A model generated the notes under the pieces. That model searched no databases. It saw only the letters and a program-made list of their open reading frames with translations, and was not told where the DNA came from. 64,000 nucleotides of DNA, taken from the NCBI RefSeq assembly GCF_004122735.1, contig NZ_SDIF01000010.1, positions 54,217 to 118,216 of the forward strand, in the 5' to 3' direction. Position 1 is the stretch's first letter. Every line of letters begins with the position of its first letter. Positions 7,911 to 16,848 of this stretch are shown in pieces. A program made the translations under genes and the position numbers. The DNA is from Streptomyces sioyaensis (GTDB taxonomy: Bacteria > Actinomycetota > Actinomycetes > Streptomycetales > Streptomycetaceae).

Positions 7911-9344
7911 TCAGACGCTCGTGGCAGCCGTCACAGCCGCTTCGCCGCTCTTCGCCGCGTTCCGGACCGCGTCGGCCACCGCGCCCGCGACCTTCTCGTT
8001 GAAGACGCTGGGGATGATGTAGTTCGGGTTGACCTCGTCCTCCAGGACGACGTCCGCGAGGGCACCGGCCGCGGCCAGCATCATCTCGGTGTTCACCGTA
8101 CGGGAGTGGGCGTCGAGGAGGCCGCGGAAGACACCGGGGAACACCAGGACGTTGTTGATCTGGTTGGGGAAGTCGGAGCGGCCGGTGGCCACGACGGCGG
8201 CGGTCTGCCGGGCGATGACCGGGTCGACCTCCGGGTCGGGGTTGGCGAGCGCGAACACGATCGCGCCGTCGGCCATCTTCGCGACGTCGTCGCCGTCCAG
8301 GACGTTGGGCGCGGAGACGCCGATGAAGACGTCCGCGCCGACCACGGCCTCCTTGAGGGTGCCGGTGACGCCCTCGGGGTTGGTGTTGTCGGCGATCCAG
8401 CGCAGCGGCGAGTCCGGGTCGGCGTCGACCAGGTCCGTCCGGCCGGCGTGCACCACACCGTGGATGTCGGCGACGACGGCGTGCCGGACGCCGGCCGCGA
8501 TCAGCAGCTTGAGGATGGCGGTACCGGCCGCGCCGGCGCCGGACATCACGACCCGGACGTCCTCGGCCTTCTTGCCGACGACGCGCAGCGCGTTGGTGAG
8601 CGCGGCGAGCACCACGATGGCGGTGCCGTGCTGGTCGTCGTGGAAGACCGGAATGTCCAGGGCCTCGCGCAGCCGCGCCTCGATCTCGAAGCAGCGGGGG
8701 GCGGAGATGTCCTCCAGGTTGATGCCGGCGAAGCCGGGGGCGATGGCCTTGACGATCTCCACGATGGCGTCGGTGTCCTGGGTGTCCAGGCACAGCGGCC
8801 AGGCGTCGATGCCGGCGAAGCGCTTGAAGAGGGCCGCCTTGCCCTCCATGACGGGCAGCGCGGCCTTGGGGCCGATGTTGCCTAGGCCGAGGACGGCGGA
8901 GCCGTCCGTGACGACCGCGACGCTGTTGCGCTTGATCGTCAGCCGGCGGGCGTCCTCGGGGTTGTCGGCGATGGCCTGGCAGACGCGGGCGACGCCGGGG
9001 GTGTACACCATCGACAGGTCGTCACGGTTGCGGATGGGGTGCTTCGACGACATCTCGATCTTGCCGCCGAGGTGCATCAGGAAGGTACGGTCGGAGACCT
9101 TGCCGAGCGAGACGCCCTCGATGCCGCGCAGCTTGGAGACGATCTCGTCCGCGTGCGCGGTGGACGACGCGGCGATGGTGACGTCGATCCGGAGTTTCTC
9201 GTGGCCGGATGCCGTCACGTCGAGGCCGGAGACCGAGCCGCCGGAGGACTCCACGGCCGTGGTGAGCTGGCTGACTGCGGTCCCGCTGGCAGGGACCTCC
9301 AGCCGAACCGTCATCGAGTACGAGACGCTTGGCGCCGTTGCCAT
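7911..9344 (-). CDS. NAD(P)-dependent malic enzyme with N-terminal ACT domain
   Basis: Oxidative decarboxylation of malate to pyruvate, linking the TCA cycle to pyruvate/NADPH. It has 477 residues. Residues about 8-85 form an ACT-like domain (SYSMTVRLEVPASGTAVSQL) that in this family is expected to bind a small regulatory ligand. The catalytic part follows: MVYTPGVARVCQAIADNP with the active-site Tyr, TDGSAVLGLGNIGPKAALPV, FHDDQHGTAIVVLAAL metal/substrate motif, GAGAAGTAILKLL nucleotide-binding loop, and FPNQINNVLVFPGVFRG. The ATG at 9344 is preceded by AGAGGAAG. It is monocistronic; the 305-nt gap to hup contains the hup upstream region and nothing else recognisable. Confidence 0.95.
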   Translation of the reverse strand: MATAPSVSYSMTVRLEVPASGTAVSQLTTAVESSGGSVSGLDVTASGHEKLRIDVTIAASSTAHADEIVSKLRGIEGVSLGKVSDRTFLMHLGGKIEMSSKHPIRNRDDLSMVYTPGVARVCQAIADNPEDARRLTIKRNSVAVVTDGSAVLGLGNIGPKAALPVMEGKAALFKRFAGIDAWPLCLDTQDTDAIVEIVKAIAPGFAGINLEDISAPRCFEIEARLREALDIPVFHDDQHGTAIVVLAALTNALRVVGKKAEDVRVVMSGAGAAGTAILKLLIAAGVRHAVVADIHGVVHAGRTDLVDADPDSPLRWIADNTNPEGVTGTLKEAVVGADVFIGVSAPNVLDGDDVAKMADGAIVFALANPDPEVDPVIARQTAAVVATGRSDFPNQINNVLVFPGVFRGLLDAHSRTVNTEMMLAAAGALADVVLEDEVNPNYIIPSVFNEKVAGAVADAVRNAAKSGEAAVTAATSV

Positions 9345-9589
9345 GGCCGACTTCCTCTGCTTTCCCTGGTTCTCTCTCAGCGGCTCCGTGGCCCGGGGTA
9401 CCCGGTCCGGAGCAATGTTGACCGATCGTCGCACCTACCAGCCGGTACGCGGTAACCAGCCGCGACTTTCGGAAAGGCGATTTCACCATACGAGACGCGA
9501 TCAGCAGTGCGGAGCCCCCGGCGAGCGGCTCCGGGGAACGTTGCGGCAACGGTCATCCGCCCGTCGCCCGCCGTTCAGCCGGCACCGAA

Positions 9590-9631
9590 CGACTGCGGGC
9601 GCCTCTCCCGCAGGAGAGACGCCCGTAGTCG
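9590..9631 (-). terminator. Second hairpin downstream of helD
   Basis: A 19-nt arm ending in CGCCTCTCC pairs with GGAGAGACGCCCG around a CGCA loop, with one G-U and one mismatch. It lies about 230 nt beyond the helD stop in the 510-nt gap before the malic-enzyme gene. No gene is seen in that gap. Confidence 0.6.
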
Positions 9632-9796
9632 ACGATCAGGCGGCACCGACCCGCCATGCTCGCCTCGCGGCAAGTGGTCGCTCGTAGCGACGATGGTTGG
9701 GCCCGGGGGCTTGGATCGAGCCGGTGCCGTCACCCAGGCTAACAAACCATCCCCGGAAGCGAATCCCGTCCCGGGGGGCCGATCTGAAGACCCCTC

Positions 9797-9833
9797 GTAC
9801 GGCGGTGCCCGGCGCCCGGCGGGGCCGCCGTAC
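9797..9833 (-). terminator. Hairpin immediately downstream of helD
   Basis: Arms GTACGGCGG (9797-9805) and CCGCCGTAC (9825-9833) are perfect, with a G/C-rich interior. It starts 26 nt past the helD stop on the minus strand. Confidence 0.65.
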
Positions 9834-9858
9834 GGGTGCCGGGCGGGGCCGGTCGGGG

Positions 9859-12363
9859 TCAGTCCCGCAGCAGATCGGGCACCGCGGACGCGTCCGGCTC
9901 GTCCCGTTCGGCCGACAGCACGGTCAGCTGCTGGGTGGCCCGGGTCAGCGCCACGTACAGGACCCGCAGGCCGGCCGGGGACTCATCGGCGATCTCGGCC
10001 GGCGAGACCACGAGGGTGGCGTCGTACTCCAGCCCCTTGGCCTCCAGGGAGCCCAGCGCCACCACCCGGTCGCCGAGCGGGGCCAGCCAACTGCGGGCCT
10101 GCTCGCGGCGGTTCATGGCCACCACGACGCCGACCGTGCCGTCCACCTCGCCCAGCAGCCGCTCGGCCTCGGCGACCGTGGTCCGCGCCAGCGCCTCGTC
10201 GCCGGCCGGGCCGCCGCCGTCGGAGGTGAGCGCGAAGCGGGGTTCGAGGCCCGTGGAGCGGACCGCCTTCGGCGACTGCATACCGGGCATCGCCAGCGCC
10301 AGCACCCGGGACGCCAGGTCGGCGATCTCCGCGGGGTTGCGGTAGTTCACGGTGAGCGTGAAGCGGCGGCGCGGGCGGGTGCCGAGCGCCTCGTCGCGGG
10401 CGACGGCGGCCTCGTCCGGGTCGGACCACGAGGACTGCGCCGGGTCGCCGACCACGGTCCAGGTCGCGTGCCGGCCGCGGCGGCCGACCATCCGCCACTG
10501 CATCGGCGTCAGGTCCTGTGCCTCGTCGACGATGACGTGGGCGTAGTCGGTGCGCTCCTCCTCCAGCCGCTCGCGCCGGCTGCGGCCGCCGCCGCCGTTG
10601 CGGTCGACGTAGGTCGTGAGCTCCTCCAGGCCGGTCAGATGGTCCAGCGGATCGGCTTCGCGGGGGCGGGCCGGGCGCATCGGAGCGCCGAGGATCAGCT
10701 GGAGCTCGTCCAGCAGCGCGATGTCGTGCACCGACAGCGGGCCGTGTCCTTGCGCGTCCAGCCGCTGGAGGGAGCGGGCCAGTTGGCGTACCTCGCGCGG
10801 GTTGAGGGTCCGGCGTGCCCAGCGGCCCAGCAGCCGCTCGTCTGCCATCGCGGCCAGTACGCCGCGCGGGGTCAGCTCGGGCCACCAGGCGTCCAGGAAC
10901 TCCTGGAAGTCGTGCTCGGTGGTGATGTCCTCGTCGAAGCCCTCGCGGGCCTCGGCGGCGAGTTCGGGGTCGGTGTAGCGGCGGGCGGCGCCGGACTTGG
11001 CCCACAGCGCGTCCAGGATCAGCCGGCGGGCGCGCGGGCGCAGCAGGTTGACCGGTGCGGTGCCGCCGAGCGCGGACTGCCGGATGGCGTGCAGCTCGTC
11101 GGCGTCCAGCTCGATCCGGCCGCCGAAGGCGACGACCCGCAGCCGGGCGGGGGCGGCCGCGGCGGGCCGCGGGGATCTGGAGCGGGTGCGGCGGGCGCGG
11201 CGGGTCTCCTGCGCGGCGCCGCTGTCCGGGGGCGGGGCGAAGAGGTCCTCCAGGGACAGCTGGCCGTCCTCGTCCGCCGCGGCGGCCGGGCCGGTGCCGT
11301 CCGGCGACGCCGCCGGAGCGGCCAGTTCCAGCGCCCCGCGGGCCGCCTTGCGCAGCAGCTTCTGCATCCGCGCTGAGCCCTTGATCCGGGCGACGGCCTG
11401 CGGGTCGTAGGCCGTCGCCTCGGCGCCCTCCACCAGCGAGCCCAGGGCCCGGATGGCGACCTGGCCCTCCTCGCCGAGGGAGGGCAGCACGCCTTCGGTG
11501 TACGCGACCAGCAGCGGCGTCGGGGAGACGATCAGGATGCCGCCCGCGTAGCGGCGGCGGTCCTGGTAGAGGAGGTAGGCGGCGCGGTGCAGGGCGACCG
11601 CGGTCTTGCCCGTGCCGGGCCCGCCCTCGACCTCGGTGACGGAGGCGGCGGGGGCCCGGATCACCATGTCCTGCTCGGCCTGGATGGAGGCCACGATGTC
11701 CCGCATGGTGTGGCTGCGGGCCCGGCCCAGCGCGGCCATCAGCGCACCGTCACCGATCGCCGGCAGCTCCCGGCCGGCCAGCGTCGCGGTGACCTCCGGG
11801 CGCATCAGGTCGTCCTCGACGCCGAGGACCTTGCGGCCCTTGGAGCGGATCACGCGCCGGCGGACGACCCGGCCGGGGGCGACCGGGGTGGCCCGGTAGA
11901 AGGGCGCGGCGGCCGGCGCCCGCCAGTCGATGACCAGCGGGGAGTAGTCCGCGTCGAGGACACCGAGGCGGCCGATGTGCAGCGTCTCGGCGATCTCGGC
12001 GCGGTTGTTCTCGATCGCGCCGTCGGCGGGCTCGACGGAGGTGAAGGCCCCGTCCGGGCCCTTCTTGCCGTCCTTGCCGAGGAGCAGGTCGATCCGGCCG
12101 AAGAGGAAGTCCTCGTACTCGGAATTCAGCCGGTGCAGATGGACGCCGGCCTGGAAGACCTGGGCGTCGCGCTCGGCGAGCGCGCCGGGCGTGCCGACCT
12201 GGCCGCGCTTGGCGGCGTCGTCCATCAGGAACTCGGCCTCGTGGATCTTCTCCTCAAGGCGCCGGTAGACGCGGTCCAGATGCGTCTGCTCGGACTCGAT
12301 CTCACGGTCGCGAACGGAATCCGAAGCGTGATCCGGTGCGTGCGTGGCGTTGTGCGCGGCCAC
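9859..12363 (-). CDS. helD: HelD-like UvrD/Rep-type ATPase associated with RNA polymerase
   Basis: An 834-residue superfamily 1 ATPase. The N-terminus is a long coiled coil (about residues 20-95) followed by a sensor-like domain. Walker A is GGPGTGKT at 247-254, Walker B VIVDEAQDLTPMQW, motif III VVGDPAQSSW, and the C-terminal motif VLYVALTRATQQL. An acidic/Gln-rich linker (DEDGQLSLEDLFAPPPD) interrupts domain 1A. In Bacillus and mycobacteria such proteins enter the RNA polymerase channels and release stalled complexes; the related HelR gives rifamycin tolerance. Function here is inferred from that family. The start is a GTG at 12363 behind AAGGGGG. I see no rifamycin-associated inverted repeat upstream, so a housekeeping HelD is more likely than an inducible HelR. 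Confidence 0.9.
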   Translation of the reverse strand: MAAHNATHAPDHASDSVRDREIESEQTHLDRVYRRLEEKIHEAEFLMDDAAKRGQVGTPGALAERDAQVFQAGVHLHRLNSEYEDFLFGRIDLLLGKDGKKGPDGAFTSVEPADGAIENNRAEIAETLHIGRLGVLDADYSPLVIDWRAPAAAPFYRATPVAPGRVVRRRVIRSKGRKVLGVEDDLMRPEVTATLAGRELPAIGDGALMAALGRARSHTMRDIVASIQAEQDMVIRAPAASVTEVEGGPGTGKTAVALHRAAYLLYQDRRRYAGGILIVSPTPLLVAYTEGVLPSLGEEGQVAIRALGSLVEGAEATAYDPQAVARIKGSARMQKLLRKAARGALELAAPAASPDGTGPAAAADEDGQLSLEDLFAPPPDSGAAQETRRARRTRSRSPRPAAAAPARLRVVAFGGRIELDADELHAIRQSALGGTAPVNLLRPRARRLILDALWAKSGAARRYTDPELAAEAREGFDEDITTEHDFQEFLDAWWPELTPRGVLAAMADERLLGRWARRTLNPREVRQLARSLQRLDAQGHGPLSVHDIALLDELQLILGAPMRPARPREADPLDHLTGLEELTTYVDRNGGGGRSRRERLEEERTDYAHVIVDEAQDLTPMQWRMVGRRGRHATWTVVGDPAQSSWSDPDEAAVARDEALGTRPRRRFTLTVNYRNPAEIADLASRVLALAMPGMQSPKAVRSTGLEPRFALTSDGGGPAGDEALARTTVAEAERLLGEVDGTVGVVVAMNRREQARSWLAPLGDRVVALGSLEAKGLEYDATLVVSPAEIADESPAGLRVLYVALTRATQQLTVLSAERDEPDASAVPDLLRD

Positions 12364-12561
12364 CCAGGCCCCCTTCTGCTGTGCGTAGGGCAGCCGTCAA
12401 CCGTACGCGAACCGGGCATCATGCGCACCTGGTCAGAAGGACAAAGTCGGACGAGTTCGGTCGGAGGGCGACGCGGACCATGCCTCCGGTGGCGACGCGG
12501 ACCGCGGCTCCGGGTGGGGCCGGTCGGGGGAGGTGGCGGCCCGGCGCGGGGCGGTGCGTGG

Positions 12562-12596
12562 CCGGCGCCCCGGGCCGCGGCGGGCCCAGGCGCCGG
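12562..12596 (-). terminator. Hairpin terminator after the anti-sigma gene
   Basis: Outer arms CCGGCGCC / GGCGCCGG (12562-12569, 12589-12596) and inner GGGCC / GGCCC are separated by a small bulge. It lies 10 nt past the anti-sigma stop and before the helD ribosome site, so helD is probably transcribed separately. Confidence 0.7.
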
Positions 12597-12605
12597 GGAC
12601 GGGCC

Positions 12606-13352
12606 TCAGACGTTGACCTTCGCCAGCCGCTTGCCGTCCAGCGTGTTGATCTCGAAGTGGTCGATGTCGCCGCGGTTGAGGGCCGCGCCGCCCGCCGCGT
12701 ACAGGGGCTCGCGGTTCCACTTCGCGGTGCTGCCCGGGATGCCGTATCCGCCCTTGGGGACGGCCCAGGTGGTGACGGTCTGCCGTTTGCCGTCCTTGCC
12801 GACGGCGACCAGATCGCAGGCGAGCGGCCCCTTGACGTTGGCGAGCTCAAGGACGACCTGGGTGCCCCAGGGCTTGGCGGCCATGGAGACGCCCGCCGAC
12901 ACCTTGGTGTCCGGGTCGACGGAGCTCACCTTCTCGCCCGCCGCGTACTGGGCCCGGACGGCGTTCGCCAGCGGCGGCGCCGGAGGGCTCTGCGGCGACT
13001 CCGTCCCCTTCAGGGCGAAGGTGGCGAGCGGGCCGCCGACGATCAGTACGACGGCCGCGGCGACCAGGAACAGCCGGCGCCGGGCGCGGCCGCGCCGGGT
13101 GGTGGTCACCACGTCCAGCAGCCCGTCCAGCATCGCCGGCCCGGGGACGGCGGTGATCGTCTGCGGGGTGGGGGCGGACTGCTTGAACTCCGCCATCAAC
13201 GGCGTGAGCCGCATCAGCTGTTCGAGCTCGGCCGCACACCGGTCGCAGCCGACGAGATGCGCCTCGAACCGGTCCGCGTCGGCGGCGTCCAGGACGCCCA
13301 GGGCGTAAGCGCCGACGTCGGTGTGCCGGTCCGGCGGCATGGGCGGGGTCAC
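12606..13352 (-). CDS. rsuA: Anti-sigma factor, RsuA-like, membrane-anchored zinc-finger type
   Basis: A 248-residue anti-sigma factor. The N-terminal cytoplasmic anti-sigma domain contains the zinc-binding HxxxCxxC signature (HLVGCDRC, residues about 32-39) preceded by the conserved DVGAYALGVLD. One membrane segment follows at about residues 95-113 (LFLVAAAVVLIVGGPLATFAL), then an extracytoplasmic C-terminal domain. Family knowledge: it holds the cognate ECF sigma factor inactive until an envelope signal releases it. The GTG start overlaps the sigma-gene stop by 4 nt (GTGA), so the two are translationally coupled at near 1:1. The symbol rests on gene order matching S. coelicolor sigU-rsuA, recalled rather than searched. 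Confidence 0.88.
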   Translation of the reverse strand: MTPPMPPDRHTDVGAYALGVLDAADADRFEAHLVGCDRCAAELEQLMRLTPLMAEFKQSAPTPQTITAVPGPAMLDGLLDVVTTTRRGRARRRLFLVAAAVVLIVGGPLATFALKGTESPQSPPAPPLANAVRAQYAAGEKVSSVDPDTKVSAGVSMAAKPWGTQVVLELANVKGPLACDLVAVGKDGKRQTVTTWAVPKGGYGIPGSTAKWNREPLYAAGGAALNRGDIDHFEINTLDGKRLAKVNV

Positions 13353-13876
13353 TCCGTTACTCCTCGTTCTTCAAGCGAGAGCAGCGCGTAGAACACCCGG
13401 GACCGCACGGTCCCGGCCGGCACCCGCAGCACTTGTGCCGCCTCGCTGACCGTACGCTCCTTGAAGTACGTCTCGACGAGGGCCTCTCGGTGGGCCTTGC
13501 TCAGATCGCTCAGCGCCTCGGAGATCGTCATCAGCCGCAGCGCCCGGTCGATCACATCGGCGGCGGGCATCGTCTCCAGGGGCGTCGCGTCGACCTCCTG
13601 CGGCCGCGCCTGGCGGCTGCGGTGCCCGTCGATCACGATCCGCCGGGCGACGGTCACCAGCCAGGGCCGGATGGATCCGGTCGCCCGCTGCAACTGATCC
13701 GCGTTGCGCCAGGCACGGACCAGCGTCTCCTGCACCACGTCCTCCGCACGATGCCGGTCGCCCGCGACCAAGCGCAGGACGAAGGCGAGAAGCGGGCCCG
13801 CATGATCGTCATAGAGGGCTCGCATGAGCTCCTCGTCAGGTGTCGTCCTGTCTGCCACGACGGCATCCTTACGCAC
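13349..13876 (-). CDS. sigU: ECF-type RNA polymerase sigma factor, SigU-like
   Basis: A 175-residue group 4 sigma factor. Region 2 is visible as LLAFVLRLVAGDRHRAEDVVQETLVRAWRNADQL followed by RPWLVTVARRIVIDGHRSR. Region 4 is LSDLSKAHREALVETYFKERTVSEAAQVLRVPAGTVRSRVFYALLSL, the -35 recognition helix-turn-helix. There is no region 3 and no extra C-terminal domain. The GTG at 13876 has GGGAG about 6 nt upstream; an in-frame GTG six codons on with AAGGA is an alternative. It is co-transcribed with the downstream anti-sigma gene. Autoregulation is common in this family, but I could not identify a promoter motif in the 282-nt upstream gap. Confidence 0.9.
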   Translation of the reverse strand: MRKDAVVADRTTPDEELMRALYDDHAGPLLAFVLRLVAGDRHRAEDVVQETLVRAWRNADQLQRATGSIRPWLVTVARRIVIDGHRSRQARPQEVDATPLETMPAADVIDRALRLMTISEALSDLSKAHREALVETYFKERTVSEAAQVLRVPAGTVRSRVFYALLSLEERGVTE

Positions 13877-14158
13877 TCCAACTCCCGGGTCGATAGCCCA
13901 GATCGCCCAAGATCGCCGGGGACCGCGCCATGAATCGGACTTGCGGTGAGGAGTACGGACGGGCCGGGCGGGGTGTTCAGCGGCCGGCGGAATATTTTTC
14001 CCGGGCGACGACCGGCAGCCACCGGACCTGCCCGGACGCCAAAAACGTCAGCCCAAAACGGCATCCGTGTCACCACGTCACCAGCCTGGAGAAAGCGCTG
14101 CCTGCCGGGGTCTCCGCACTCCGGGATGTGTTACACAGGGCGTAATCAAAGGGGTATT

Positions 14159-15313
14159 TTGCAGCAGCTCAAGCTCGGAATCATGTCGCAGACCCGCAAA
14201 GAGAACGAGCACCGTCTGCCGATCCACCCAGCACACTTCGCACGCATCGACGCCGACCTCCGGCCCAACATCTCTCTGCAGACCGGTTACGGCGAGCACT
14301 TCGGTGTCCCGGACAGTCAACTCGCACCGTGGGTCGCCGGTTTCCGCCGACGCCAGGAGCTGATCGCGGAGTGTGACGTCATCCTGCTGGCCAAACCGCT
14401 GCACGAGGATGTGGCGGAGCTGCGGGACGGGCAGGTGCTGTGGGGGTGGCCGCACTGCGTGCAGGACGCGAAGGTCACACAGGCCGCCATCGACCGCAGG
14501 CTCACCGTGATCGCCTTCGAGGCGATGAACCACTGGACCCGGGAGGGCGCGTTCAACCTGCATGTCTTCCACAAGAACAACGAGCTGGCCGGCTACTCGT
14601 CGGTGCTGCACGCCATGCAGCTGACCGGTGCGACCGGTGACTACGGGCGCCGACGGCGTGCGGTGGTGATCGGCTTCGGCGCCACCGCCCGCGGCGCGGT
14701 CACCGCACTCAGCGCGCTGGGCGTTCACGAGGTGGACGTGCTGACTGCCCGCGGCGTCACCGCCGTCGGCTCACCGATCCACTCGGCGCGGATCGTGCAC
14801 TTCGACCACGACGTGGCCGACGGCACGCTCGACCCGCGGCGCAGCAGCGTGGTCACCGAGGGCGGCCCTCAGCCGCTGGCCGAGTTCCTCGCCCGGCACG
14901 ACATCATCGTCAACTGCGTGCTCCAGGACACCGCGGCGCCGCTGATGTTCCTGATAAAGGAGGACCTGCCGAAGCTCGCGCCCGGCACCCTGGTGATCGA
15001 TGTCTCCTGCGACGAGGGCATGGGCTTCGCCTGGGCCCGGCCGACCACCTTCGACGACCCGATGTTCACCGTCGGCGACCACGTCCGCTACTACGGCGTG
15101 GACCACAGCCCGTCCTACCTGTGGGACGCGGCCACCTGGGAGAACAGCGAGGCGCTGATCCCGTTCCTGCGGCCGGTCCTCGAAGGACCGGCCGGCTGGG
15201 ACGGTGACGGCACGATCCGCCGGGCGATCGAAATCCGCGGCGGCACCGTCCAGAACCCTGCGGTCCTGGCCTTCCAGCACCGCGCCGAGCAGTACCCGCA
15301 CGCGCTGCTCTGA
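14159..15313 (+). CDS. N5-(carboxyethyl)ornithine synthase / alanine dehydrogenase-like enzyme
   Basis: A 384-residue member of the alanine dehydrogenase/PNT fold. The N-terminal substrate lobe starts LKLGIMSQTRKENEHRLPIHP, keeps a KENEHR-type Arg/Lys substrate loop, and has ECDVILLAKPL. The NAD(P) lobe has AVVIGFGATARGAVTALSALG. HDIIVNCVLQDTAAPLMFL and GTLVIDVSCDEGMGFAWARPT follow. The last part matches N5-(carboxyethyl)ornithine synthases, which reductively condense pyruvate with the ornithine side chain, better than true alanine dehydrogenases. The exact substrate is inference. I chose the TTG at 14159 because AAAGGGG lies 4-5 nt upstream and it includes the first beta strand; an ATG at 14183 is the fallback. 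It is a single-gene unit with a strong terminator. Confidence 0.82.
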   Translation: MQQLKLGIMSQTRKENEHRLPIHPAHFARIDADLRPNISLQTGYGEHFGVPDSQLAPWVAGFRRRQELIAECDVILLAKPLHEDVAELRDGQVLWGWPHCVQDAKVTQAAIDRRLTVIAFEAMNHWTREGAFNLHVFHKNNELAGYSSVLHAMQLTGATGDYGRRRRAVVIGFGATARGAVTALSALGVHEVDVLTARGVTAVGSPIHSARIVHFDHDVADGTLDPRRSSVVTEGGPQPLAEFLARHDIIVNCVLQDTAAPLMFLIKEDLPKLAPGTLVIDVSCDEGMGFAWARPTTFDDPMFTVGDHVRYYGVDHSPSYLWDAATWENSEALIPFLRPVLEGPAGWDGDGTIRRAIEIRGGTVQNPAVLAFQHRAEQYPHALL

Positions 15314-15324
15314 GCCGGCGCCGC

Positions 15325-15365
15325 CCGGTCGACGGCGTACCCGGTGCGGGTACGCCGTCGACCGG
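15325..15365 (+). terminator. Strong hairpin terminator
   Basis: An 18-bp perfect stem (15325-15342 with 15348-15365, core GACGGCGTACCC) around a 5-nt loop, 12 nt after the stop at 15313. It may also serve the convergent CGNR gene. Confidence 0.88.
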
Positions 15366-15468
15366 ACGCTCCCGGCCCGCCGTCAGCCGTCACTCGTGTC
15401 CGCCGGACACGTGCCGACCGGTACGAGATCCCCACCCCCGCCGCACGCCAGCCCCGTGACCAGCAACG

Positions 15469-16101
15469 TCAGGTGGAAACCTGCTCAGTGGGCACGGGCC
15501 CCTGACCGGCGCTTCCGCCCTGCTCCCTGCGCACCGTCGTACGCCGGCGGTGCCGCGCCACCCGCTCCCGGTTGCCGCACACCTCGCTGGAGCACCAACG
15601 GCGGCGCCGGCCACGGGAGGTGTCCAGGTAGACCAGCGTGCAGCTCTCGCCCTCGCACTGCCGGAGCTGCCGGCGGGCCCCGGTGTCGGTCAGCAGCCCG
15701 ATCGCGTCCCGGGCCACCGCGGCCAGCAGCCCGGCACAGTCGGGCGGGCCGGGGAGCGTACGGGCCAGGGCGCCGTCCGCGGTCCGTACGGCACATACGG
15801 CGGGCGGTACCCCGGCCCCGGCCGCGGAGTTGAGCAGCGCCAGATCGGCGTCGGCCGCCCGGCCCCGCAGCTCGTCGTGCACCACCCGGCGCAGCAGCTC
15901 CCGCAGCGCGCGGAAGCGGCCGAGCCAGCGGCCGTCGACACCGTCCAGCGGGGTGCCGTGCGGCACCAGGCCGGCGCCGACCAGCCAGGCCCGCAACTCC
16001 TCGGGGCCGGTGAGCCGTTCGGCGGGGGCGCCTTCTGCCGTGGCCGCCAGGTCCAGGCAGATCCGCCCGCAGTCGAACCGCAGGTCGCAATGCACCGCCA
16101 T
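15469..16101 (-). CDS. CGNR zinc-finger / ABATE domain protein
   Basis: A 210-residue protein. Residues about 1-150 form the ABATE-type domain (FDCGRICLDLAATAEG, then helices with LREL and LLRRVV). The C-terminus carries the CGNR zinc finger: Cys-x4-Cys in QCEGESCTLVYLDTSRG, then RRRRWCSSEVCGNRERVARH. CGNR proteins are putative stress-related DNA-binding regulators; targets are unknown. The ATG at 16101 is preceded by AAGGAG at 10 nt. The gene faces the convergent carboxyethylornithine synthase gene and is divergent from the methyltransferase remnant; an AT-rich palindrome sits 130 nt upstream. Confidence 0.9.
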   Translation of the reverse strand: MAVHCDLRFDCGRICLDLAATAEGAPAERLTGPEELRAWLVGAGLVPHGTPLDGVDGRWLGRFRALRELLRRVVHDELRGRAADADLALLNSAAGAGVPPAVCAVRTADGALARTLPGPPDCAGLLAAVARDAIGLLTDTGARRQLRQCEGESCTLVYLDTSRGRRRRWCSSEVCGNRERVARHRRRTTVRREQGGSAGQGPVPTEQVST

Positions 16102-16229
16102 GTGCCTGTCACTCCTTAGGGACCACACACCTGTGCCCCCAGAGTGCCCGCCGCACGGTCCGGCCGGAACCCTCCGGAGTCAGCCACTCCGTGACGGGGC
16201 CGCACCTGGACACGACGAGTAGACCCTGC

Positions 16230-16251
16230 ATGTATACATCTTGCGTATAGT
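16230..16251. promoter_or_regulatory. AT-rich palindrome beside a -10-like hexamer
   Basis: ATGTATACAT (16230-16239) is a perfect 10-bp palindrome, followed 6 nt later by TATAGT (16246-16251), a near-consensus -10 reading rightward. Such AT-rich dyads stand out in this background and suggest a repressor operator over a promoter for the rightward methyltransferase remnant, or for the CGNR gene on the other side. The regulator is unknown. Confidence 0.45.
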
Positions 16252-16260
16252 GCGTGGTGG

Positions 16261-16794
16261 GTGAGCGGTGAGCCTTCGCCCTCCGCTCCGCCCGCCTTTT
16301 GCCTGCCCGTCCGCCCGCCTGCCCGTCTGTCCCGGTCCGTCTGCCTGTCGCCACGCCCTCAGCCACTCCAGGACATCGACATCTCGCCGGACATCCTGAT
16401 CTCCGCGAAGCGGACCCTGACGACCTACGGGCTCCAGGACAAGCTGCCGCACTTGACGATCACCCAGGACCTGACGCTGGACTTCCTGCCGTCCGCCCAT
16501 TTCGACATCGTCCATGCGCACAGCGTCTTCTCGCACTCGCCGGCCGAGGTCATCGACGAGTGCCTGGCCCACGTCGGCCGGATCCTGGCCCCCGGCGGCT
16601 TCTTCGACTTCACCTTCGACCGCACCGAGGGCACCGAGGGCACCGAACACCAGGTGCTGCACGAGGACTTCTACTACCGGACCGAGACCCTGCTGGAGCT
16701 GGCCCGCCGGCACGGCCTGGAGGCGCGCTTCATGGCGGACTGGGAGAAGCGGCCGCACGGCCAGTCCAAGATCCGTGTGAACAACCCGGCGTAG
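16261..16794 (+). pseudogene. N-terminally truncated SAM-dependent methyltransferase
   Basis: The homologous part starts only at about 16370: DIDISPDILISAKRTL, the acidic motif II, then FDIVHAHSVFSHSPAEVIDECLAHVGRILAPGGFFDFTF and a C-terminal HGLEARFMADWEKRPHGQSKIRV. The glycine-rich motif I that contacts SAM should precede residue 40 but is absent. The preceding 110 nt encode only a Pro/Ser/Arg-rich stretch with no methyltransferase character, in any frame I read. A GTG at 16261 could open a 177-residue product, but it would lack half the SAM site. I therefore call a decayed fragment; a small protein with a new role is the alternative. Confidence 0.7.
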
Positions 16795-16848
16795 GGCGTA
16801 GGGCCTGTCGCCCCCGATCCGCCGGACCGCCCCAGCTCCGCGCGGCCG

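Noticed and set aside
12364..12605. Rifamycin-associated element upstream of helD, which would mark HelR
   Set aside because: No long inverted repeat of the expected type is visible near the helD start; the hairpin there belongs to the anti-sigma terminator.
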